DNA of 6,611 bases, taken from contig CALMPQ010000329.1 in NCBI GenBank assembly GCA_937872005.1, positions 1 to 6,611 of the forward strand, in the 5' to 3' direction. The translations under genes and the position numbers were made by a program. Below are positions 1-4,346 of this stretch, one piece after another (position 1 is the stretch's first letter; every line of letters begins with the position of its first letter). Source of the DNA: an uncultured Propioniciclava sp. (GTDB lineage Bacteria > Actinomycetota > Actinomycetes > Propionibacteriales > Propionibacteriaceae). The notes beneath the pieces were generated by a model that was not told the DNA's origin, did not search any database, and saw only the letters and a program-made list of their open reading frames with translations.

Positions 1-635
1 CAGGTCACGCCCGTGGCGTGGATGGGGCAGTAGCCGGCGGGATTCTTGTCGAGGTACTGCTGGTGGTAGCGCTCGGCCGCGTAGAACGGGGTCGGCTCGT
101 CAACCACCTCGGTGGTGACGGCTCCATAGCCGGCCTCGTCGAAGGCCTGGCCGTAGCGCTGGAGGGCTGCGGCCGCGGCGTCCTTCTGCTCGGGGCTGGT
201 GGTGAAGATCGCCGAGCGGTACTGGGTGCCGATGTCGTTGCCCTGCCGCATCCCTTGGGTGGGGTCGTGGTTCTCGAAGAAGATGCGCAGCAGCTCGTCG
301 TAGGAGACCTGTGCGGGGTCGTAGGTGACCCGCACCACCTCGGTGTGGCCGGTACGACCCGAGCACGTCTCCTCGTAGGTGGGGTTCTGGGTGAACCCAC
401 CCATGTAGCCCACGGCTGTGTTGGTGACGCCCGGGGTGTTCCAGTAGAGCTTCTCGGCCCCCCAGAAGCAGCCCAGGGCGAGGTACGCGACCTCGGAGCC
501 CTCGGGGGTGTCGAGCACGTTGGTGTCGAAGATGTCGTGCGGTGCGCCGTCGGGCAGGATCGGCTGCTCGCGGCCCGGCAGCGCCAGACGCGGGTCGACC
601 ATGCGTGGCTGGATCATTCCCCAGGAACCGAACAT
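1..635 (-). CDS. msrA: Peptide-methionine (S)-S-oxide reductase MsrA, 3' end cut by window edge
   Basis: This cytoplasmic repair enzyme reduces the S-epimer of methionine sulfoxide, free or in proteins, back to methionine, usually with thioredoxin or mycoredoxin as electron donor. The visible 211 codons carry the family signatures in order: an ALPGREQP N-terminal segment (about residues 18-25), the catalytic GCFWG motif with Cys56, GYMGG, CSGRTGHTE, FFENHDPTQGMRQGND, GTQYRSAIF, and near the end YHQQYL and NPAGYCPI with Cys203. The next codon at the edge begins TG, so residue 212 is probably a resolving Cys. From memory, C. glutamicum MsrA uses Cys56, Cys205 and Cys214, the same nine-residue spacing. 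The ATG at 635 gives the long N-terminus seen in E. coli MsrA. Only a GGAG three bases from it resembles a ribosome site, while a TACGCT hexamer lies seven bases upstream, so the mRNA may be leaderless. The gene is divergent from the MOSC gene. The family assignment is secure; the C-terminus is not visible. Confidence 0.96.
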   Translation of the reverse strand, partial: MFGSWGMIQPRMVDPRLALPGREQPILPDGAPHDIFDTNVLDTPEGSEVAYLALGCFWGAEKLYWNTPGVTNTAVGYMGGFTQNPTYEETCSGRTGHTEVVRVTYDPAQVSYDELLRIFFENHDPTQGMRQGNDIGTQYRSAIFTTSPEQKDAAAAALQRYGQAFDEAGYGAVTTEVVDEPTPFYAAERYHQQYLDKNPAGYCPIHATGVT

Positions 636-642
636 GCGCTCC

Positions 643-648
643 AGCGTA
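643..648 (-). promoter_or_regulatory. Candidate -10 element for msrA (TACGCT)
   Basis: On the minus strand TACGCT fits the actinobacterial TAnnnT -10 pattern and lies seven bases before the msrA ATG, so transcription would begin at or next to the start codon. No convincing -35 hexamer is visible 17-18 bases upstream. This is inferred from pattern and spacing only. Confidence 0.4.
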
Positions 649-672
649 CGTCGTCGCCGGTGCGGTGGGCGG

Positions 673-678
673 GGGAGG
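673..678 (+). promoter_or_regulatory. Ribosome binding site deciding the MOSC gene start
   Basis: GGGAGG lies nine bases before the ATG at 688 but directly abuts an in-frame ATG at 679. The spacing rules out 679 and all further upstream in-frame starts, which would also run into msrA on the other strand, and it favours 688. Confidence 0.7.
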
Positions 679-687
679 ATGGGGTGC

Positions 688-1422
688 ATGCACGTCACCC
701 ACCTGCGGCACTGCGCGATCAAGGGCACGCGCCACCGCGACCATGCGTCGGTCGAGGTGGGCGCCTCCGGGGTGGTGGGGGATCGGCAGTTCGCGCTGGT
801 CGACCCCGATTCGCTGGCGGCGCTGAAGACGGTGCGGCATCCGACGCTGACGCTGGTGGCGTCGGAGGTGGCCGGCGACGAGGTCGTGGTCACCCTGCCC
901 GGCGGCGCGACGGTGCGGCAACGGTTGGCCGAGGGTGGGGCGTCCGTGCGGGTGGGCTACTGGGGGCGTTCGATCGCGGCGACGGCGGAACCCGGCCCGG
1001 TCTCGGACGCCCTCGCCGACGTCGTCGGGCGACCGGCCCTGCTGGTGCGCGCGGCGGGCGAGGACCGGTTCATCTACGGGCCACCGGTGGCGGTCTGGTT
1101 CACCCACGAGCTCGCCGCGCTCGGAGGGCGGGTCGGGGCCGAGCTGGACCCACGCCGGTTCCGGCTTGCGATCGGGCTGTCTGGGGATGCCCCGGCACTG
1201 GGCAGCACGCTGGTGATGGGGGACGCCGAGCTGCGGATGGTCGAGCCCATCGTTCGGTGCCCGATCGTGGACTGGGACGTCGAGTCCGCAGCGGCCGACC
1301 TGGACGTGCTGGCGCGATTGCGCGAGGGCGGCCGGCGCCCGGTGTTCGGGTACGGCTGCACGGTCGTGCGGTCCGGCCGTGTGCGCGTCGGGGACGCCGC
1401 GTCGGTAGGATTTCTGCCATGA
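688..1422 (+). CDS. MOSC domain-containing protein
   Basis: This 244-residue protein has the two parts of the MOSC (molybdenum cofactor sulfurase C-terminal) superfamily. An N-terminal beta-barrel part has the HLRHCAIKG and GVVGDRQFALVD motifs (about residues 5-39), the counterpart of the usual Y-PVKS and GL-GDR motifs. The MOSC core covers about residues 135-240, with DPRRFR (154-159), RCPIVDWD (190-197, Cys191) and a final FGYGCTV-SGRVRVGD stretch. Cys191 lines up with the cysteine that binds molybdenum in mARC-type MOSC proteins. Such proteins bind or relay sulfur or the molybdenum cofactor, often to reduce N-hydroxylated compounds; the substrate here is unknown. The usual RFRPN motif reads RFRLA, so the conserved Asn is missing and activity may differ. 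Its stop overlaps the start of the next gene (ATGA), so the two are probably translated together. The superfamily call is firm; the function is open. Confidence 0.88.
   Translation: MHVTHLRHCAIKGTRHRDHASVEVGASGVVGDRQFALVDPDSLAALKTVRHPTLTLVASEVAGDEVVVTLPGGATVRQRLAEGGASVRVGYWGRSIAATAEPGPVSDALADVVGRPALLVRAAGEDRFIYGPPVAVWFTHELAALGGRVGAELDPRRFRLAIGLSGDAPALGSTLVMGDAELRMVEPIVRCPIVDWDVESAAADLDVLARLREGGRRPVFGYGCTVVRSGRVRVGDAASVGFLP
1406..1411 (+). promoter_or_regulatory. Candidate internal -10 (TAGGAT) or ribosome site before the barstar-like gene
   Basis: TAGGAT sits inside the end of the MOSC gene, seven bases before the ATG at 1419, the same arrangement as at msrA. It could drive a leaderless transcript of the small gene alone. 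The embedded AGGA, eight bases from the ATG, could equally be the ribosome site used after MOSC translation. Sequence cannot separate the two, and no -35 was seen. Confidence 0.35.
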
Positions 1423-1805
1423 CTGCTGCGTTCGCTCCCGGGTTCTACACGACCAAGGCCGAGTCCGCCTCGGTGGCCGGCGACTGGCGCCTGGGCGGCT
1501 GGACGCCGAAGGTGCTCCAACTGCCCGAGGACCTGGGCAAGGAGCCCCGCCGCACGGTGCTCGCCGAGCTCGGCCGCGCACTCGGCGTGGGGGAGCTCAC
1601 CTCCCCGGCCGCGCTGGGGGAGGCGCTGGGCCGGGTGGCGGCGTCCACCGTGCTCGTGTGGGCGCGGGGTGAGGTCTTCGCCGAAGCCGAGCCGGGCGTG
1701 TGGAAGGCGATCGGGGACGCGTTGGAGCAGCGCGCCAAGGTCGGCCCCGACTTCGCGGTCGTGCTGGCCGGCGCCGACAAGAAGTCCAAGGAGCGCGACC
1801 GCTGA
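1419..1805 (+). CDS. Barstar-like small protein
   Basis: This 128-residue soluble protein has no signal peptide or membrane segment. Its layout resembles actinobacterial barstar-family (PF01337) proteins: an N-terminal PGFY strand, a helix rich in L and A (RRTVLAELGRALGV, 44-57), a second helix (SPAALGEALGRV, 62-73), a hydrophobic strand STVLVWARG (76-84), an acidic helix with EPGVWKAIGDALEQRA (91-106) and a final strand DFAVVLAG (111-118). Barstars inhibit barnase-type ribonucleases. The hallmark G-N-xDALxDxL segment is degenerate: aligned by eye, the two barnase-contacting aspartates (Asp35 and Asp39 of barstar) become Ala64 and Glu68, and the preceding G and N are lost. No ribonuclease toxin lies nearby. 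The four-base overlap with the MOSC gene argues for co-expression. The fold assignment is an eye alignment and the protein may have lost RNase-inhibitor function. The lysine-rich tail (KKSKERDR) is probably disordered. Confidence 0.6.
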   Translation: MTAAFAPGFYTTKAESASVAGDWRLGGWTPKVLQLPEDLGKEPRRTVLAELGRALGVGELTSPAALGEALGRVAASTVLVWARGEVFAEAEPGVWKAIGDALEQRAKVGPDFAVVLAGADKKSKERDR

Positions 1806-1848
1806 GACAGCTCCCGGGGCCGTCGGTGGGGCGGTGAAGAATGTTCAC

Positions 1849-2874
1849 ATGCCTTCCTTGACCCGACGTTCCGTGATCGCACTCGTGGCCGCAGCAGGCC
1901 TGGGGTTGGCCGGCTGTGCCGGATCCCCGGCTGCGAGCCCTGCCTCGACGGCGGCGGGTGGCGCGTCGGCAGCCGCGGCGCCGGGTGCGGTTCTGCAGGT
2001 CGGCATCGCGCAGATCGTCGACCACCCCTCCCTCAACGCGCTGCGCGACGGCTTCAAGGCGGGCATGGCCGAGGCGGGCTACGCCGAGGGCACCGATGTC
2101 GAGTACGAGGCGCGCAACGCCGCGGGTGACCAGGCCACGTTGACGTCGATCGCGTCAGCGTTCGCGAGCAAGGACGTGGTGGTCGCCATCGCGACCCCGA
2201 CCGCGCAGGCGATGGCGCAGGCCATCCCCGACAAGCCGATCTTCTTCGCCGGCGTCACCGACCCGGTGGGCGCCAAGCTGGTCGCCTCGCTCGAGAAGCC
2301 GGGCGGCAACGTCACCGGCACCTCCGACTTCCCGCCCGTGGCCGACCAGCTGGCGCTGATCAAGGAGGTCGTGCCCGAGGCCAGGGTCATCGGCCTGCTG
2401 TACAGCTCGGCCGAGACAAACAGCCACATCCACGCCACGATGGTGAAGGAAGCGGCCCCCGCGCTGGGCCTGGAGGTGCGCGAGGCGACGGTCGCGAACT
2501 CGTCGGAGGTCGCGCAGGCAGCCGAGTCGCTCAAGGACGTGGACGCGTTCTTCGTCGGCACCGACAACACGATCGTCTCGGCGATCGAGTCGGTGGTGCA
2601 GGTCGCTGAAGCGAACAAGGTGCCGCTGATCGTCTCCGACCCCGACTCGGTGGGGCGTGGGGCACTGGCCGCTTATGCGGTGGACTACAAGGCGCAGGGC
2701 CTGCAGACCGGGCGGATGGCGGCCGCGATGCTGAAGTCGGGCGGCACGCCCGCTGACGTGCCGGTCGAAACCGCCAAGGACCTCGAGCTGTCGGTCAACC
2801 CGGCCGCCGCCGAGCGCATGGGCGTCACTGTTCCCGCCGCCGTGCTGGGGCGCGCCGACCACACGGTCGGCTGA
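1849..2874 (+). CDS. ABC transporter substrate-binding lipoprotein, TrpX/PF04392 family
   Basis: This 341-residue exported protein matches the PF04392 family along its length. Members bind small ligands outside the membrane for ABC importers; TrpX members of streptococci bind aromatic amino acids. The signal peptide has a charged start, a hydrophobic stretch and a lipobox LAGC with Cys23, followed by an Ala/Ser/Gly-rich linker to about residue 48. The two lobes show family landmarks in order: VGIAQIVDHPSLNALRDGF (51-69), AGDQATL (92-98), AIATPTAQAMAQ (113-124), FAGVTDPVGAKLV (133-145), KPGGNVTG (150-157), GLLYSSAETNS (182-192), VDAFFVGTDNTIVSA (231-245), VSDPDSVGRGALAA (262-275), VNPAAAERMGVTVP (316-329). 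The start at 1849 has GGTGAAGA upstream and gives a clean signal peptide; an in-frame GTG at 1834 is less likely. RRSVI (6-10) fits the RRx-hydrophobic-hydrophobic pattern of Tat signals, so Tat export is possible. No permease or ATPase gene follows. The ligand cannot be told from sequence. Confidence 0.92.
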   Translation: MPSLTRRSVIALVAAAGLGLAGCAGSPAASPASTAAGGASAAAAPGAVLQVGIAQIVDHPSLNALRDGFKAGMAEAGYAEGTDVEYEARNAAGDQATLTSIASAFASKDVVVAIATPTAQAMAQAIPDKPIFFAGVTDPVGAKLVASLEKPGGNVTGTSDFPPVADQLALIKEVVPEARVIGLLYSSAETNSHIHATMVKEAAPALGLEVREATVANSSEVAQAAESLKDVDAFFVGTDNTIVSAIESVVQVAEANKVPLIVSDPDSVGRGALAAYAVDYKAQGLQTGRMAAAMLKSGGTPADVPVETAKDLELSVNPAAAERMGVTVPAAVLGRADHTVG

Positions 2875-2883
2875 CGACGGGCG

Positions 2884-2906
2884 CGGACCGCAGGCCGCGG
2901 CGTCCG
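2884..2906 (+). terminator. Weak hairpin after the substrate-binding protein gene
   Basis: CGGAC (2884-2888) pairs with GTCCG (2902-2906), and an inner CGC/GCG can also pair, starting ten bases after the stop at 2874. There is no T-tract, and GC-rich DNA folds easily, so this is only a possible end point for the upstream transcript. Confidence 0.3.
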
Positions 2907-2916
2907 GGGCGGTGAG

Positions 2917-2922
2917 TAGGCT
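2917..2922 (+). promoter_or_regulatory. Candidate -10 element for the DUF929-VKOR pair (TAGGCT)
   Basis: TAGGCT fits the TAnnnT pattern common in actinobacterial promoters. It would place the transcript start near 2929, leaving a leader of about 27 bases that contains the AGGAG ribosome site (2943-2947), eight bases before the ATG at 2956. No good -35 match was seen at 17-18 bases. The 81-bp gap after the previous gene suits an independent promoter. Confidence 0.4.
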
Positions 2923-2955
2923 GGGGCCGATCTCGAACCCACAGGAGTGACCCCA

Positions 2956-3822
2956 ATGGCGAAGGCAGACAAGCAGGCCGGCGCGGCGCAGGCCTCGGCG
3001 CGGGCGCGGCTCGCGGAGGAGCGGCGCAAGGCGGAGGCGCAGTCCCGGCGCAACAAGATGTTCGGCATCGCCGCGGGTGCCGTCGCGGTCCTCCTCGTGG
3101 CGGTCGGCGTGATCATCGCCATCGGCATGAACCGGCCGCAGGGCGGCGCCGGCGGGGGCTCGGGGTACGTGGCCGCGCTGCAGAACGTTCCCGCCGCCGA
3201 CCTGGACGCCGTGGGCGTCGGCGCGCTGCCGACGACGCCCGCCGAGCCGATCGCCGGGGGGTCGGTGCAGATGGAGAACGGCAAGCCGCGCCTGCTCTAC
3301 ATCGGCGCCGAGTACTGCTCGTTCTGCGGATACACCCGCTGGCCGCTGACGATCGCGCTGGAGCGGTTCGGTGACTTCTCGGGCCTCAAGGCGGGGCAGG
3401 CGCCGTCGAACGCGGGGATGATCCCGACGGTGTCGTACAAGGATGCGACGTATACGAGCGACCACCTCGTGTTCAAGGGGTACGAGCTCAAGGACGCGCA
3501 GGGCAACGACATCCAGAAGCTCACGCCCGAGGACGAGGCGATCGCCCGTGACCACGGCATGCAGGGCTACCCCTGGCTGTACTGGGGTACCCACACGAGC
3601 GGGACGCCCTTCCTCCAGCCGTTCCTGCAGAGCGGGGCGATGCCCGGCAAGACGGGTGACTCGGTGGCGGCCAAGCTCGCCGACACGAGCTCGCCCGAGG
3701 CCCAGGCGATCCTGGGTGCGGCGAACGTGACCACCGCCCAGATCTGCGCGCTGACCGGCGACCAGCCCGGCGACGTCTGCTCCGCGCCCGGCGTGGTGGC
3801 GGCGAAGGCAGTCCTCGGGTGA
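2956..3822 (+). CDS. Membrane-anchored DUF929 thioredoxin-like protein with CSFC motif
   Basis: This 288-residue protein begins with a highly charged, Ala/Arg/Lys/Glu-rich cytoplasmic segment (1-34, probably helical). One membrane helix follows (about 36-58), then a Gly-rich linker and an extracytoplasmic domain resembling DUF929 (PF06053). The domain contains LLYIGAEYCSFCGYTRWPL (113-131), whose Cys121-x-x-Cys124 pair after a hydrophobic strand is the classic thioredoxin-fold active site. GYPWLYWG (204-211) may supply the cis-proline loop (Pro206). Two further cysteines lie near the end (Cys264, Cys275). The anchor orientation (positive N-terminus inside) puts the CxxC outside, where it could oxidise or isomerise cysteines in exported proteins. 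The next gene, overlapping by four bases, is a VKOR oxidase, the usual partner that reoxidises DsbA-like proteins. AGGAG eight bases upstream supports ATG 2956 over the in-frame GTG at 2947. The fold and partner role are inferred; DUF929 has no settled biochemical function that I know of. Confidence 0.85.
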   Translation: MAKADKQAGAAQASARARLAEERRKAEAQSRRNKMFGIAAGAVAVLLVAVGVIIAIGMNRPQGGAGGGSGYVAALQNVPAADLDAVGVGALPTTPAEPIAGGSVQMENGKPRLLYIGAEYCSFCGYTRWPLTIALERFGDFSGLKAGQAPSNAGMIPTVSYKDATYTSDHLVFKGYELKDAQGNDIQKLTPEDEAIARDHGMQGYPWLYWGTHTSGTPFLQPFLQSGAMPGKTGDSVAAKLADTSSPEAQAILGAANVTTAQICALTGDQPGDVCSAPGVVAAKAVLG

Positions 3823-4289
3823 GTGGCGGCCGGGTCGAGGTCAGCCCCTGGTGGGTGAAGCTGCTGTGGGTGGGGAACCTGCTGGTGTCGGCCTACCTGA
3901 CGTGGGAGCACTACAACGCCGACGTCGTGCTCGTCTGCCCCGAGGGTGAGTTCGTCAACTGTGCGTCGGTGACGTCCTCGCCGTGGGCCTACCTGATCGG
4001 CATCCCGGTGGCGTTGTTGGGCCTGCTCTACAACGTGGGTGGTCTCGCTTTGGCGTTTTTCGGCTCCCGGCTCGGGGTGGCGCGCGGACGCCTCGCCGCG
4101 GTCATCTACACCGGTGTCGGCATGCTGTTCGTGCTCTACCTGGTCTGGGCGGAGTTCGTCATGATCGGCCAGATCTGTTCCTGGTGCACGGTGGTGCACG
4201 TCATCACCGCTGTGCTGTTCGTCTACTACCTCACCGTGTTCTTCGCCGGCGTGCCCGAGGGCGAGCTCGCCGAGAGCCTGCCTTCCTAG
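3819..4289 (+). CDS. Vitamin K epoxide reductase (VKOR) family thiol oxidase
   Basis: This 156-residue integral membrane protein has four predicted helices (about 11-29, 57-82, 92-116, 120-144). Bacterial VKORs pass electrons from reduced Dsb-type thiol proteins to membrane quinone, replacing DsbB. All four family cysteines are present: the loop pair Cys40 and Cys48 after helix one, with the VNCASVTSSPWAYLIGIPVA context (46-65), and the quinone-side Cys120-Ser-Trp-Cys123 at the start of helix four, followed by TVVHVITA. The loop cysteines are eight residues apart, as in human VKOR (43/51). Unlike some bacterial homologues it has no fused thioredoxin domain, so a separate partner is needed. 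The overlapping DUF929 CSFC protein upstream is the obvious candidate. The start is GTG within GTGA of the previous stop, with GAAGG ten bases upstream, which suggests coupled translation. The last codons and the stop lie in a 22-bp tandem repeat. Confidence 0.94.
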   Translation: MSGGRVEVSPWWVKLLWVGNLLVSAYLTWEHYNADVVLVCPEGEFVNCASVTSSPWAYLIGIPVALLGLLYNVGGLALAFFGSRLGVARGRLAAVIYTGVGMLFVLYLVWAEFVMIGQICSWCTVVHVITAVLFVYYLTVFFAGVPEGELAESLPS

Positions 4290-4324
4290 CGCCGAGAGCC
4301 CGCCTTCCCAGCGCCGAGAGCCTG
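4269..4324. repeat. 22-bp tandem repeat, about 2.5 copies, across the VKOR stop codon
   Basis: Two full copies (4269-4290 and 4291-4312) differ at only two positions, and a 12-base partial copy GCCGAGAGCCTG follows (4313-4324). The first copy encodes the VKOR C-terminus and contains its TAG stop; the second has CAG at that place. The pattern suggests local slippage duplication of the gene's tail. The partial copy forms the left arm of the hairpin that follows. Confidence 0.85.
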
Positions 4325-4346
4325 TCGCAGGCTGTCGGCGGAAGGC
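4302..4346. terminator. Long hairpin between convergent genes, probable two-way terminator
   Basis: GCCGA-G-AGCCTG (4313-4324) pairs with CAGGCT-G-TCGGC (4328-4339) around a TCG loop, with one G/G mismatch. Beyond an unpaired CAGC on the left side, GCCTTCC (4302-4308) pairs with GGAAGGC (4340-4346). The element fills the 56-bp gap between the VKOR stop and the acyl-CoA dehydrogenase stop and touches the latter. No T-tract is present on either side, so it would be a U-less terminator of the kind proposed for GC-rich bacteria, or an mRNA-stabilising end. Confidence 0.65.

Noticed and set aside
679..687. Earlier in-frame ATG for the MOSC gene
   Set aside because: It directly abuts the GGGAGG ribosome site, leaving no spacing, and adds only three residues before the natural beta-strand start.
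100..1581. 493-codon minus-strand frame across msrA, the MOSC gene and the barstar-like gene
   Set aside because: Arg/Pro/His-rich shadow translation with no family motifs; msrA is well supported in a different minus frame.
18..1805. 595-codon open frame on the plus strand through msrA and the MOSC gene
   Set aside because: Its first part is antisense to msrA and its middle is out of frame with MOSC; the translation is low-complexity Gly/Arg/Val sequence typical of GC-rich shadow frames. Only the final 128 codons from 1419 are a real gene.
1..1805. A linked sulfur-redox operon of msrA and MOSC with DUF929/VKOR
   Set aside because: msrA is on the opposite strand, an unrelated lipoprotein gene intervenes, and a separate promoter is likely before DUF929; shared redox theme alone is not evidence of a system.
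2947..2955. In-frame GTG start for the DUF929 gene
   Set aside because: It overlaps the last base of the AGGAG ribosome site; ATG 2956 has the normal eight-base spacing.
2155..3594. 479-codon minus-strand frame opposite the lipoprotein and DUF929 genes
   Set aside because: Arg/His/Val/Leu-rich shadow with no recognisable domain, lying opposite two genes with strong family matches, signal peptide and ribosome sites.
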